NCBI RefSeq assembly: GCF_014650055.1
Contig: NZ_BMUF01000006.1
Coordinates: 372,001-436,000, forward strand
DNA from: Streptomyces malachitofuscus
Lineage (GTDB): Bacteria; Actinomycetota; Actinomycetes; Streptomycetales; Streptomycetaceae
DNA: 64,000 nucleotides
Reading direction: 5' to 3'
The notes under the pieces were generated by a model, which made no database searches, had not been told where the DNA came from, and was given only the letters and a program-made list of their open reading frames with translations. How positions within the stretch are numbered: the first letter of the stretch is position 1; each line of letters opens with the position of its first letter. Positions 43,788 to 53,166 of the stretch are shown here, piece by piece. The position numbers and the translations under genes are program-made.

Positions 43788-44918
43788 CTAGGGCCGATCG
43801 TGACCGCTGTCCTCCGCCAGCACCCGCTGGGCCGTCGCGAAGGCCGCGTTGGCGGACGGAACCCCGCAGTACACGGCCGTCTGCAACAGCACCGCGCCGA
43901 TCTCCTCGGGGGTGAGCCCGTTGCGCCGGGCCGCGCGCACATGCATCGCCAGCTCGTCGTGGTGGCCGTACGCGACCAGGGCGGTCAGCGTGATCATGCT
44001 GCGTTCGCGGCGGCTGAGCGTCGGGTCGGTCCAGATCTCGCCCCACGCGTAGCGAGAGACGAAGTCCTGGAAGCGCGCGGTGAACGGCGTCTGGCGGGCC
44101 TGCGCCCGGTCCACGTGCGCGTCGCCGAGCACCTCGCGCCGCACCTCCATCCCGCGGCCGGCGGCACCGCCGAAGTGCGCGCGCAGCGCGGCCAGCACGG
44201 CCCCCGGGCACTGGGCCGGCGCCAAGTGCGAGGCGCCGGGGATCTCCACCAGGGCGGCGTCCGGCACCGCGTCCGCGATCTGCCGCAGATGCGCGGGCGG
44301 TGTCGCCGGGTCCTCCCGCCCGGCCACCAGCAGCGTCGGCACGGAGACGTCCGCCAGCCGATCCCGCAGATCGAAGGCGGCCAGCGCGTCACAGCACGCG
44401 GCGTACGCCTCCGGGTCGGCCTCCCGGTGGTCGCGGACCAGCTCCGGCACGGTGAAGCCGCGCGTGAACCAGCGGGCGTCGGCGCCCGCCGCGAGCCCGG
44501 CCAGCCCCTCGCGCCGCACCAGCGCCGCCCGCTCCTCCCAGGGCTGGGGCCCGTTGAAGTGCGCCGAGGAACAGATGACCGCCAGCGACGTCAGCCGCTG
44601 CGGATGGTGCACGGCCAGATGCAGCCCCACCGCACCGCCCAGCGAGACACCCGCGTAGGCGAACCGCCCGATGCCGAGCGAGTCGGCCAGCGCGAGCACC
44701 AGACCGGCCAGATCACCGACGGTGGCACCGGGACCGATCAGCCCCGCCGCGGAACCCCCGTGCCCCGGCAGGTCCCAGCGCACCACCCGGTGCGCGGCCG
44801 ACAGCTCGGGCGCCACCTTGTCCCACAGGGCCGATGACGTGCCGAGCGACGGGCCGAGCAGCAGCGGGGGAGCGGAAGCGGCCCCCTCGGCACGGTGGTT
44901 GAGGAGAGAGGGGGTCAC
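43788..44918 (-). CDS. pcaL: PcaL: fused 3-oxoadipate enol-lactonase and 4-carboxymuconolactone decarboxylase
   Basis: A 376-residue bifunctional enzyme of the beta-ketoadipate pathway. Residues 1-250 are an alpha/beta hydrolase (PcaD part), with the nucleophile in GVSLGGA near Ser92, Asp in AGREDPATPP and His in GASHLAP. Residues about 258-376 are the PcaC part (RYAWGEIWTDPTLSRRERSMITLTAL...ARRNGLTPEEIGAVLLQTAVYCG), which decarboxylates carboxymuconolactone. The fused form is common in actinomycetes. GTG 44918 overlaps the pcaB stop, so they are coupled. Confidence 0.95.
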   Translation of the reverse strand: MTPSLLNHRAEGAASAPPLLLGPSLGTSSALWDKVAPELSAAHRVVRWDLPGHGGSAAGLIGPGATVGDLAGLVLALADSLGIGRFAYAGVSLGGAVGLHLAVHHPQRLTSLAVICSSAHFNGPQPWEERAALVRREGLAGLAAGADARWFTRGFTVPELVRDHREADPEAYAACCDALAAFDLRDRLADVSVPTLLVAGREDPATPPAHLRQIADAVPDAALVEIPGASHLAPAQCPGAVLAALRAHFGGAAGRGMEVRREVLGDAHVDRAQARQTPFTARFQDFVSRYAWGEIWTDPTLSRRERSMITLTALVAYGHHDELAMHVRAARRNGLTPEEIGAVLLQTAVYCGVPSANAAFATAQRVLAEDSGHDRP

Positions 44919-46246
44919 GATCGCTCCAGGGCACGGTCGGTGAGCACGCCGGCGGAGCCGGTGCGGCGGGCGGGGTCGACGAGCGGGGCGAGACGGACGT
45001 CCCGCAGTTCCGGTACCGCGGCCAACAGCTCACTCAGCTCACGGCCCTCCTGCTCCGCCCGCCGGGCCAGCTCGGTGAGCAGTTCCTTCGCCCGGGCACG
45101 GCCGAGCACCGGCGCCAGCTCGGCGGAGAGCAGCTCGGAGATGATCGACCCGCGTGTGATGTCCAGGTGTTGACGCATCGCCTCCGGGTGGACCCGCAGT
45201 CCCTCGGCGAGCTCGGCGGCGTCCCGGGCCGCGCCGCCGACCAGGCGGAGCAGGTCCCTGAGCGGTTCCCACTCGGCGTGCCAGGCCCCGGCCGGACGCT
45301 CGTCCTCGGCCACCAGCGAGCCGTAGAGCGTGGCCGCGAGCTGCGGTGCCCGCCGGGCCGCCGCCGCGATGAGCGTGGAGCGGACCGGGTTCGCCTTGTG
45401 CGGCATGGCCGAGGAACCGCCGCCGCTTCCCTCGGACACCTCCGCGATCTCGGTACGGGAGAGGGTGAGGACATCCGCCGCGAGCTTGCCGAGGGCCCCG
45501 GCCGTCGTCGCCAGGCACCCGGCGAGGTCGGCGAGGGGAGTGCGCAGGGTGTGCCAGGGCAACAGCGGTTCCCTCAGGCCCAGTTCGCGGGCGTACGCGG
45601 CCGGCAGCGCGGTCGCGTCGTCGGCTCCGTACGCGGAGAACGCCGCCAGGGTGCCGGCCGCGCCCCCGAGCTGGGCGGGCAGCGAGGCCCGTACCGTCCG
45701 CACCCGGTCCCGGGCGTCGAGCACCAGCGACCGCCACCCGGCGGCCTTCAGCCCGAACGTCGTCGGCAGCGCGTGCTGGGTCAGGGTCCGGCCCGGCAGC
45801 ACGGTGTCCCTGTGTTCGGCGGCCAGCCGGGCCAGGGCCCGCTGCACGCGGTCGAGGTCGTCGAGGACCGGCCCCAGGGCGCGGTGGGCGACCAGCATCG
45901 TCGCCGAGTCCATGATGTCCTGGCTGGTCGCCCCCCGGTGCACGGCGGCTCCGTGCACCTCGCCGACGCTCCGCGTCAGCTCGGCGACCAGCGGGATCAC
46001 CGGGTTCCCGCCGTCCCGGGCGCGCACGGCGAGCAAGGCGATGTCGAAGCGCCCCGGGTCGGCCGCCTCCGTCACCGCGGCCGCCGCCTCCGCCGTGACG
46101 AGTCCCAGCGCGGCCTGGGCCCGGGCGAGCGCGGCCTCCGCGTCGAGCAGCGCCCGCAGGAACGCCGGGTCACCGGTCTCGGCGGCGGCCGGGGAGCCGG
46201 TCCACCCGGGGGCGAGCAGGCCGGTGTCGGAAGCGGCTGATGTCAC
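44915..46246 (-). CDS. pcaB: 3-carboxy-cis,cis-muconate cycloisomerase PcaB
   Basis: A 443-residue member of the fumarase/aspartase superfamily. It converts carboxymuconate to 4-carboxymuconolactone. The superfamily signature GSSAMPHKANP and the HGAAVHRGATSQDIMDSA region are present. GTG 46246 overlaps the pcaG stop (GTGA). Longer upstream reading is out of frame with function. It is the fifth gene of the pca operon in order. Confidence 0.95.
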   Translation of the reverse strand: MTSAASDTGLLAPGWTGSPAAAETGDPAFLRALLDAEAALARAQAALGLVTAEAAAAVTEAADPGRFDIALLAVRARDGGNPVIPLVAELTRSVGEVHGAAVHRGATSQDIMDSATMLVAHRALGPVLDDLDRVQRALARLAAEHRDTVLPGRTLTQHALPTTFGLKAAGWRSLVLDARDRVRTVRASLPAQLGGAAGTLAAFSAYGADDATALPAAYARELGLREPLLPWHTLRTPLADLAGCLATTAGALGKLAADVLTLSRTEIAEVSEGSGGGSSAMPHKANPVRSTLIAAAARRAPQLAATLYGSLVAEDERPAGAWHAEWEPLRDLLRLVGGAARDAAELAEGLRVHPEAMRQHLDITRGSIISELLSAELAPVLGRARAKELLTELARRAEQEGRELSELLAAVPELRDVRLAPLVDPARRTGSAGVLTDRALERS

Positions 46247-46842
46247 TGGAACTCCAGGAAGACCGTCTCGCCTTCGCCCTGAAGGCGGATGTCGAAACGG
46301 TACGTGCCGGCACCCTCGTCGGCCGCGATCAGCGTGTCGCGGCGCTCCGCGTCGAGCCGGGACAACAGCGGATCCGCGGCCAGGGCCCGCTCGTCGCCCG
46401 GCAGATAGACGCGGGTGAACAGGTGCACCAGGAGGCCGCGCGCGAAGACGCACACGCTCAGGTACGGCGCGTTCCGGCCGCGTGCTCCCGGGCGCAGGGT
46501 ACGGGCGTACCAGTGGCCGTCCGCATCGGTCTGGATCCGCCCGAAGCCGGTGAACTCCACGCCGTTGCGGCCCAGGAAGCCCCCGCTCGCCGGGTCCCGC
46601 CGCATCGAACCGTCCGCCGTCGGCACGTTGCCGTCGGGGTCCGGGCCCCACAGCTCCAGCAGCGCGTCCGGAAGGGGCCCGCCCTCGCCGTCGTACACGT
46701 ACCCGTGCACGGTCACGGTGTCCGGATGTCCGGCGGGCGCGATGTCCTCACCGCCGCGGAAGGGCAGGGCGTAGCCGTAGAAGGGGCCGACGGTGTGCGA
46801 GGGGGTGGGCAGCACGCCGTGCGGGCCGGTGGTGTCCGTCAT
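46243..46842 (-). CDS. pcaG: Protocatechuate 3,4-dioxygenase alpha subunit PcaG
   Basis: A 199-residue intradiol dioxygenase subunit. It carries the N-terminal TPSHTVGPFYGYALP motif and the conserved beta-sandwich (GYVYDGEGGPLPDALLELW, then GFGRIQTDADGHW). It lacks the HIH iron-ligand motif of the beta subunit, as expected for PcaG. It starts 5 bases after the pcaH stop; PcaGH form the alpha/beta enzyme that opens the protocatechuate ring. Confidence 0.96.
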   Translation of the reverse strand: MTDTTGPHGVLPTPSHTVGPFYGYALPFRGGEDIAPAGHPDTVTVHGYVYDGEGGPLPDALLELWGPDPDGNVPTADGSMRRDPASGGFLGRNGVEFTGFGRIQTDADGHWYARTLRPGARGRNAPYLSVCVFARGLLVHLFTRVYLPGDERALAADPLLSRLDAERRDTLIAADEGAGTYRFDIRLQGEGETVFLEFQ

Positions 46843-46847
46843 GGTGG

Positions 46848-47627
46848 TCAGCGCCCTTCTTCCGTCCAGGTGGCCCGCGGCCCGTCGAGCACGATGTCCC
46901 AGCGGTGGCCGAGGGAGAACTCAGGTACGGACAGGCCGTGGTCGTAGGCGGCGACCAGCCGCTGCCGCGCCGCGTCGTCGGTCACGGAGTGCAGGATCGG
47001 GTCGTACGGGAAGAGCGGGTCGCCCGGGAAGTACATCTGGGTCACCAGCCGCTGGGTGAACGCGGAGCCGAACACGGAGAAGTGGATGTGCGCCGGCCGC
47101 CAGGCGCCCACGTGGTTGCGCCACGGGTACGGGCCCGGCCGGATCGTGGTGAAAAGGTAGCGGCCGTCGGCGTCGGTGAGGGTGCGGCCCACGCCCGTGA
47201 AGTTCGGGTCCAGCGGGGCGTCGTGCTGCTCGCGCCGATGGGCGTACCGTCCGGCCGCGTTGGCCTGCCAGATCTCCACCAGCTGGCCGCGCACAGGGCG
47301 GCCGTCGCGGTCCAGCAGCCGGCCGGAGACGGTGATGCGCTCGCCGATGGGCTCGCCGGTGTGGTGCCGGGTGAGGTCGTTGTCGATCTCGGTCACGTCC
47401 CGGTCGCCGAACGCGGGGGAGGACAGTTCCACCAGCTCCGGGTCCCGGGACACGTCGACGGCGACCGGCGGGCGCTTCGGGTGGCGCAGCACCGACGAAC
47501 GGTACGGCGCGTAGCCGCGGCGGGGATGGTGCTCGACCGGTCCGCCGTCGGCGAGCCGCTTCTCGTACGCGGCGTGCTCGGCCGCGATCTCCCGGTCGAT
47601 GTCGGCTTGAGTGAGTGCGTCGGTCAC
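46848..47627 (-). CDS. pcaH: Protocatechuate 3,4-dioxygenase beta subunit PcaH
   Basis: A 259-residue iron-bearing subunit. The four iron ligands expected for PcaH are visible: Tyr in AGRYAH, Tyr in GPYPWRN and the two His of [12 protein letters not shown] 47627 overlaps the pcaJ stop. It catalyses intradiol cleavage of protocatechuate, the committed step of the pathway, together with PcaG. Confidence 0.96.
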   Translation of the reverse strand: MTDALTQADIDREIAAEHAAYEKRLADGGPVEHHPRRGYAPYRSSVLRHPKRPPVAVDVSRDPELVELSSPAFGDRDVTEIDNDLTRHHTGEPIGERITVSGRLLDRDGRPVRGQLVEIWQANAAGRYAHRREQHDAPLDPNFTGVGRTLTDADGRYLFTTIRPGPYPWRNHVGAWRPAHIHFSVFGSAFTQRLVTQMYFPGDPLFPYDPILHSVTDDAARQRLVAAYDHGLSVPEFSLGHRWDIVLDGPRATWTEEGR

Positions 47628-48268
47628 GACAGGCCCTCCCCGAGGGTGAGTTGTGCTCCGGTCCGGGCGGTGATCTCCTCGACGGTCACGCCGGGGGCCG
47701 TCTCGAGGAGGACGAGGCCGTCGCCGGTGACGTCGAGGACACCGAGGTCGGTGACGATCCGGTCGACGCACGCCTTGCCGGTCAGCGGCAGCGAGCACTC
47801 CGTCACGATCTTCGGAGTGCCGTCCTTCGCGGTGTGGGCCGTCACCACGATCACCGTGCGGGCGCCGTGGACCAGGTCCATCGCGCCGCCGATGCCGGTG
47901 ACGAGCCTGCCGGGTATCGCCCAGTTGGCCAGGTCACCGCGACAGGAGACCTGCATCGCGCCGAGGACGGCGACATCGATGTGTCCGCCCCGGATCATGG
48001 CGAACGACAGCGCCGAGTCGAAGAAGGAGGCGCCCGGAAGGACCGTGACGGTCTCCTTCCCGGCGTTGATCAGGTCCGGGTCGACGTCGTCCGCGGCGGG
48101 GTAGGGGCCGGTGCCCAGAATGCCGTTCTCGCTCTCCAGCACCACCTCGACGCCGGGTGGGAGGTGGTCGGGGATCAGCGTGGGCAGTCCGATGCCGAGG
48201 TTGACGTACTGACCGTCCCTCAGTTCGAGGGCCGCTCGCGCCGCCATCTGCTCGCGGGTCCAGGCCAT
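47624..48268 (-). CDS. pcaJ: 3-oxoadipate CoA-transferase beta subunit PcaJ
   Basis: A 214-residue class I CoA-transferase subunit. The active-site Glu lies in [14 protein letters not shown], and the N-terminal [16 protein letters not shown] is typical of the beta subunit. Its ATG shares one base with the pcaI stop. It transfers CoA from succinyl-CoA to 3-oxoadipate with PcaI. Confidence 0.95.
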   Translation of the reverse strand: MAWTREQMAARAALELRDGQYVNLGIGLPTLIPDHLPPGVEVVLESENGILGTGPYPAADDVDPDLINAGKETVTVLPGASFFDSALSFAMIRGGHIDVAVLGAMQVSCRGDLANWAIPGRLVTGIGGAMDLVHGARTVIVVTAHTAKDGTPKIVTECSLPLTGKACVDRIVTDLGVLDVTGDGLVLLETAPGVTVEEITARTGAQLTLGEGLS

Positions 48269-49023
48269 CAGCCGTTCACCGTCCGCCGCTCGACCTTCTT
48301 GTCCGCCGCCTGCGCTGCCGTGAGGGCGACCACCCGCTGCACGAAGACGCCCGGCAGATGCACGGCGTCCGGGTCGAGACCCCCGGGCTCGACCAGTTCC
48401 TCCACCTCCGCGACCGTCACCCGGCCCGCCATCGCCGCGAGGGGATTGAAGTTGCGGGCGGACTTGCCGAACACCAGGTTGCCGTGCCGGTCGCCCCTCG
48501 CCGCCCGTACCAGCGCGTAGTCGGTGCGGATACCCCGCTCCAGCACGTACTCCCTGCCGTCGAACTCCCGCACCTCCTTCGTGGGCGAGGCGAGCGCCAC
48601 CCCGCCGGAGCCGTCGTAGCGCCAGGGCAGTCCGCCCTCGGCGACCTGCGTGCCCACTCCGGCGGGCGTGTAGAACGCGGGTATCCCGGCGCCACCGGCG
48701 CGCAGCCGTTCCGCGAGCGTGCCCTGCGGGATCAGCTCGACCTCCAGCTCGCCGGCCAGGTACTGCCGCGCGAACTCCTTGTTCGCCCCGATGTACGATC
48801 CGGTCACCCGGGCGATTCGGCCCGCCGCGAGCAGCATCGCGAGCCCGGACTCCATCGCCCCGCAGTTGTTGGAGACGACCGACAGACCGCCGACTCCCCG
48901 CTCGTAGAGGGCCCGGATCAGCACCTGGGGCACACCGCTGAGGCCGAAGCCGCCCACCGCCAGCGACGCACCGTGCGGTACGTCGGCCACCGCCTCCGCC
49001 GCCGAGGCGACCACCTTGTCCAT
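48268..49023 (-). CDS. pcaI: 3-oxoadipate CoA-transferase alpha subunit PcaI
   Basis: A 251-residue class I CoA-transferase subunit with the glycine-rich [18 protein letters not shown] motif and [31 protein letters not shown] 49023 follows a GAAGGGATGGGG stretch; the upstream ATG at 49095 is unlikely. It is the first gene of the pca operon, divergent from the regulator pcaV. pcaF (thiolase) is not in the window. Confidence 0.95.
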   Translation of the reverse strand: MDKVVASAAEAVADVPHGASLAVGGFGLSGVPQVLIRALYERGVGGLSVVSNNCGAMESGLAMLLAAGRIARVTGSYIGANKEFARQYLAGELEVELIPQGTLAERLRAGGAGIPAFYTPAGVGTQVAEGGLPWRYDGSGGVALASPTKEVREFDGREYVLERGIRTDYALVRAARGDRHGNLVFGKSARNFNPLAAMAGRVTVAEVEELVEPGGLDPDAVHLPGVFVQRVVALTAAQAADKKVERRTVNG

Positions 49024-49166
49024 CAGGGGAACCCCATCCCTTCCGGGCCGTCCGATCCTCATTTGATCAGGGCACTGAGTATTTACACGCAGCAAGTCCT
49101 CTGTCCAGTACTGTTCAGGAGTTCAGAAAGATCAGTGCACCGATGAAACGAACCATGGGAGCGCAC
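49024..49166. promoter_or_regulatory. Divergent pcaI/pcaV promoter-operator region
   Basis: A 143-base AT-richer stretch. On the plus strand TTGATC (about 49067) and TACACG (about 49090) are promoter-like for pcaV, and GTTCAG/GTTCAG repeats occur near 49118-49130. The exact PcaV operator cannot be set by eye. Confidence 0.4.
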
Positions 49167-49631
49167 ATGGCCGCCGTGGACCTCGCCACCCACCCCGGGC
49201 ACCTGGCCCGGCGGCTCCAGCAGGCGCACCACCTGCTGTGGACCACGATGGTCTCCGAGGAGATCACCTCACCGCAGTTCGCCGTGCTCAACGCGCTCGT
49301 CGCCGAACCGGGTCTCGACCAGCGCACCGTGGGCGAGCGGGTCGGGCTCGACCGGTCCACCGTCGCCGAGGTGATCGCCCGGCTCATCCGGCGCGGACTG
49401 CTGGACAAGGTCCGTGACCCGCAGGACGGCCGCCGGTTCCTGCTGCGCCTCACCGACGACGGGGTGCGCACCCACCGCGGGCTGACGGTGCGCACGGCGC
49501 GGATGAACCAGATCTTCCTGGCCCCGCTCGACGCCGACGAGCGGGCCGTGTTCATGGACCTGATGCGGCGCGTGGCGGACGCGGCCGAGGGTCTGCGCGA
49601 TCCCCGGCCCGCCCTGGGCGTCCCGCACTGA
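49167..49631 (+). CDS. pcaV: MarR-family regulator PcaV of the protocatechuate operon
   Basis: A 154-residue repressor matching S. coelicolor PcaV in order and N-terminus (MAAVDLATHPGHLARRLQQAH, close to SCO6704 as I recall it). The winged helix runs ITSPQFAVLNALVAEPGLDQRTVGERVGLDRSTVAEVI with wing RDPQDGRRF. In S. coelicolor, protocatechuate releases PcaV from DNA. ATG 49167 follows GGGAGCGC; upstream ATGs at 49143 and 49155 are possible. The intergenic 49024-49166 holds repeated TTCAG elements and should contain the operator. Confidence 0.93.
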   Translation: MAAVDLATHPGHLARRLQQAHHLLWTTMVSEEITSPQFAVLNALVAEPGLDQRTVGERVGLDRSTVAEVIARLIRRGLLDKVRDPQDGRRFLLRLTDDGVRTHRGLTVRTARMNQIFLAPLDADERAVFMDLMRRVADAAEGLRDPRPALGVPH

Positions 49632-49641
49632 CCGGACCGGG

Positions 49642-50634
49642 TCAGGGCGCCTCGGCGTACACCACCCACACCTGACCGCGCGCGAAGTTCAAGGGGGCGC
49701 CGTCGTCGGTGGTGAAGGAGGTGCCGTCCCCGGCGGCCGGACGCTTCCAGTCCGCCCGGTACACGCGTCCGTCGCGCAGCACGGTGGCGTCCCCGGACCC
49801 CACGGTCTCGGTGAACGGGGTGTTGTTGCCGAGGAAGTCCCGGAATCCCGAGGCGCGCACGGTCACGTACTGCACGACGACCGTCGCGGGCGCCAGCCGC
49901 TCGCCCTCCGTGGTGACCGCCGGTGCGCCGTCCATCGAGACCAGCCAGCGGTCGCGGTCCTCGGACCAGGTGAAGGTGAAGCGGGCGGCCGGGTAGCGGA
50001 CCGTGAGCTCGCTTCGGGGTTCGCCGTCCGCCGGAGGCCCGCCGAAGCGGAAACCGGTGGTCAGGGCGGTCTCGCCGGGAGGACCGTCCATGATCCGGTC
50101 CGGGCGCAGATACAGATTGTGCGGAGCGGACCGGCCGGGGCCCCGGGTGTAGGCGCCGGGCTCCGATGCGGGTGTCACCGCCTCCAGCGGAGCCTTCTCG
50201 ATCAGCGGCAGCAGCTTGCTCTGCGCCCCGGAGAAGGCCAGCACCGGCCGGTCGAACTGGCGCAGCAGCTCCAGATCGGACTCACGGGCGCTGCGGACCG
50301 GCCCGGCCGAGTCCGGCAGCTCGGTGGCGTACACGGCGATCAGCCTGCTGCTCCCGCCCTCGACCTGTTCGGCGTACACCACGTCGGCGGCGTCCAGACC
50401 GGTCTGGGGGCGGGCGGCGGCGGCGTTGTCGATCTTCACGGCCAGCACCGGCGGAACGTCCTGTCCGCCGGGCCGGGACGGTGACGCGTCGGCCGATCCC
50501 CGGCCGTCGTCGCCGGGACCGTCCGACGTCGTACAGCCCGCGGCGAGCCCGGCCGCCAGTGCGGCGGCCAGCAGCATCCTCGCCCCCGTGCCGCGCCGTA
50601 GGCGCGCCCCTCGTTCCGTGCCCACCGTAGCCAC
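49642..50634 (-). CDS. DUF3048-family lipoprotein
   Basis: A 330-residue secreted lipoprotein; lipobox AAGC near residue 34. DUF3048 (YerB-like) features are PPVLAVKIDNAAAARPQTGLDAADVVYAEQVEGGSSRLIAVY at the N-terminus and DWKRPAAGDGTSFTTDDG near the end. The usual Pfam C-terminal half is present. Function of the family is unknown; envelope or cell-wall roles are suspected. GTG 50634 is a leading start with GTG 50625 possible. Confidence 0.87.
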   Translation of the reverse strand: MATVGTERGARLRRGTGARMLLAAALAAGLAAGCTTSDGPGDDGRGSADASPSRPGGQDVPPVLAVKIDNAAAARPQTGLDAADVVYAEQVEGGSSRLIAVYATELPDSAGPVRSARESDLELLRQFDRPVLAFSGAQSKLLPLIEKAPLEAVTPASEPGAYTRGPGRSAPHNLYLRPDRIMDGPPGETALTTGFRFGGPPADGEPRSELTVRYPAARFTFTWSEDRDRWLVSMDGAPAVTTEGERLAPATVVVQYVTVRASGFRDFLGNNTPFTETVGSGDATVLRDGRVYRADWKRPAAGDGTSFTTDDGAPLNFARGQVWVVYAEAP

Positions 50635-50832
50635 CGCGCCTGCCTCATATCATCCGTTGTCTCGATTGTGCGCTTTTCTGATCGTCTCTGGCCATAGCGG
50701 AACGGCGGTGCTCCCGCGCGGTGGCGTCCGCCGATCGGCTCAGCGACCCGCGGTTCGTCATCCGGCCGCTCGGGTACCCGGACGCCCACCACACGAGCGA
50801 CACACGGGCCGGCACGGAGGGAGCGGGCGGCG

Positions 50833-52023
50833 ATGAGGGCAGTGACCTGGCAGGGAAAGCGGGACGTACGCGTGGAGAACGTGCCCGACCCACGGATAGA
50901 GGAGCCGACGGACGCGGTCATCCGCATCACCTCCACGGGACTGTGCGGATCCGACCTCCATCTGTACGAGGTGCTGACCCCGTTCATGACCCCGGGCGAC
51001 ATCCTCGGCCACGAGCCGATGGGGATCGTCGAGGAGGTCGGCGCGGCGGTGCCCGACCTCCAGGTCGGCGACCGGGTCGTGGTGCCGTTCCAGATCGCCT
51101 GCGGCAACTGCTGGATGTGCCTGACGGGACTGCCCACCCAGTGCGAGACCACCCAGGTCAGCGCCGAGGGCATGGGCGCCGCCCTGTTCGGCTACACCCG
51201 GCTGTACGGCGCGGTGCCGGGCGCCCAGGCCGAGTACCTGCGGGTCCCGCAGGCCCAGTACGGCCCGATCAAGGTCCCCGAGGGGCCGTCCGACGACCGC
51301 TTCGTCTACCTCTCCGACGTCCTGCCCACCGCCTGGCAGGCGGTCGCCTACGCCGGGGTTCCCAAGGGCGGCAGCGTCGCCGTGCTCGGGCTCGGCCCCA
51401 TCGGCGACATGGCCTGCCGGGTCGCCCAGGTCCAGGGCGCCGGCCAGGTGTTCGGCGTCGACATGGTCCCGGAGCGGCTGAACAGGGCCAAGGAACGGGG
51501 CGTGGAGACCTTCGACCTGCGCTCCTTCGACGACGACAAGGAGCTGGTCGCCGCCATCCGCGACCGGACCGACGGACGCGGCCCCGACGCCGTGATCGAC
51601 GCCGTCGGCACCGAGGCCCACGGCAGCGCCGCGGCGCGCATGGTGCAGAACGCCTCGGCGCTGCTGCCCCGCAAACTGAGCGGCCCGATGGCGGAACGCT
51701 TCAGCGTGGACCGCCTCGCCGCTCTCTACACCGCCATCGACCTGGTACGCCGCGGCGGCACCATCTCCATCAGCGGCGTCTACGGCGGCATGGCCGACCC
51801 GATACCCATGCTCACCCTGTTCGACAAGCAGATCCAGATGCGCATGGGCCAGGCGAACGTACGCCGCTGGAGCGACGAAATCATCCCCTACCTCACCGAC
51901 GAGGACCCCCTCGGCGTGGACGACTTCGCCACCCACCGGGTGTCGTTGAGCGAGGCACCGGAGGCCTACGCGATGTTCCAGGAGAAGCGCGACGGCGCGG
52001 TCAAGGTGCTCATGCAGCCCTGA
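50833..52023 (+). CDS. Zinc-dependent alcohol dehydrogenase (formaldehyde-dehydrogenase-like MDR)
   Basis: A 396-residue medium-chain dehydrogenase. The catalytic zinc residues are Cys in TGLCGSDLH and His/Glu in GHEPMG; the structural-zinc cysteines are CGNCWMCLTGLPTQC. The nucleotide-binding motif is LGLGPIGDMA. The extra loop and length fit the glutathione-independent formaldehyde dehydrogenase group, but the substrate cannot be fixed. Start ATG 50833 follows GGAGGGAGCGG. The stop is 1 base from the convergent ligase stop. Confidence 0.92.
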   Translation: MRAVTWQGKRDVRVENVPDPRIEEPTDAVIRITSTGLCGSDLHLYEVLTPFMTPGDILGHEPMGIVEEVGAAVPDLQVGDRVVVPFQIACGNCWMCLTGLPTQCETTQVSAEGMGAALFGYTRLYGAVPGAQAEYLRVPQAQYGPIKVPEGPSDDRFVYLSDVLPTAWQAVAYAGVPKGGSVAVLGLGPIGDMACRVAQVQGAGQVFGVDMVPERLNRAKERGVETFDLRSFDDDKELVAAIRDRTDGRGPDAVIDAVGTEAHGSAAARMVQNASALLPRKLSGPMAERFSVDRLAALYTAIDLVRRGGTISISGVYGGMADPIPMLTLFDKQIQMRMGQANVRRWSDEIIPYLTDEDPLGVDDFATHRVSLSEAPEAYAMFQEKRDGAVKVLMQP

Positions 52024-52024
52024 C

Positions 52025-53092
52025 TCACGGCCCGCCGAGGATCTCGGCCAGGTCGTAGCGGACCGGCTCCTCCAGCTGCGCGTAGGTGCAGCTCTCGGGA
52101 GCGCGGTCCGGGCGCCAGCGACGGAAGCGGGCGGTGTGCCGGAAACGCTGCCCGTTCTCCATGTGGTCGTACGCCACCTCGGCCACCCGCTCCGGCCGCA
52201 GCGGCACCCATGACAGGTCCTTGCCCCCCGACCAGCGGCTCGGCGCCCCGGGCAGCCGCGCCGACTCGTGCGCCGCCTCGTCCGCCCAGGCCGCCCACGG
52301 ATGGCCCGACACGTCGTCCATCCGCAGCGGAGCCAGCTCCTCGATCAGCTCCGCGCGCCGCTTCATGGGGAACGCCGCGGACACGCCGACGTGCTGGAGG
52401 CGGCCGTCGTCGTCGTACAGGCCCAGCAACAGCGAGCCCACAACCGGGCCGCTCTTGTGGAGCCGGTACCCGGCGACGACCACGTCGGCCGTGCGCTCGT
52501 GCTTGATCTTGAACATGGCCCGCTCGTCCTGGCGGTAGCGCAGATCCGTCGGCTTGGCGATCACACCGTCCAGGCCGGCCCCCTCGTACTGCTCGAACCA
52601 CCCCCGGGCCACCTCGACGTCGGTCGTCGCCGGTGCCACGTGCACCGGCGGCGTGACCCCCTCCAGCGCCCGGACCAGCAGCTCCCGGCGGTCCGACAGC
52701 GGGACGTCCAGCAGCGACTCGTCCGCCAGCGCCAGGACGTCGAAGGCGACGAAGGACGCGGGGGTCCGCTCGGCGAGCATCCGCACCCTCGAGTCCGCCG
52801 GATGGATGCGCTCGGTGAGCGCGTCGAAGTCGAGGTGCCCCTCCCGGGCGATGACGATCTCCCCGTCCAGCACGCAGCGCTCCGGCAACCGCTCCCGCAC
52901 CGCCGCCACCACCTCGGGGAAATACCTGGTCAGCGACTTACCCGTACGGCTCCCCAGCTCGACCTCGTCCCCGTCGCGGAACACGATCGCCCGGAACCCG
53001 TCCCACTTGGCCTCGTACTGCATCCCGGGCGGGATCTTCGCCACGGACTTGGCGAGCATCGGCTTCACGGGCGGCATGACGGGAAGATCCAT
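52025..53092 (-). CDS. ATP-dependent DNA ligase, LigD/LigC type
   Basis: A 355-residue ligase of the NHEJ class. The adenylated lysine is in YEAKWDGFRAIVF (motif I); motif IV DGEIVI and motif V GLDGVIAK plus FKIKHERTADVVVAGY are present, and a C-terminal OB domain follows. ATG 53092 gives MDLPVMPPVKPMLAK, the usual N-terminus. It is divergent from a LigD-type polymerase gene, so ligase and polymerase functions are split. No Ku gene is in the window. Confidence 0.94.
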   Translation of the reverse strand: MDLPVMPPVKPMLAKSVAKIPPGMQYEAKWDGFRAIVFRDGDEVELGSRTGKSLTRYFPEVVAAVRERLPERCVLDGEIVIAREGHLDFDALTERIHPADSRVRMLAERTPASFVAFDVLALADESLLDVPLSDRRELLVRALEGVTPPVHVAPATTDVEVARGWFEQYEGAGLDGVIAKPTDLRYRQDERAMFKIKHERTADVVVAGYRLHKSGPVVGSLLLGLYDDDGRLQHVGVSAAFPMKRRAELIEELAPLRMDDVSGHPWAAWADEAAHESARLPGAPSRWSGGKDLSWVPLRPERVAEVAYDHMENGQRFRHTARFRRWRPDRAPESCTYAQLEEPVRYDLAEILGGP

Positions 53093-53166
53093 GCTCCGAT
53101 TCTGCGCGCCCACGCCCGTTGTCGCCCGGTGTGCGAGGTATGTGTCCCACCCTTACCGTGGCTCGC

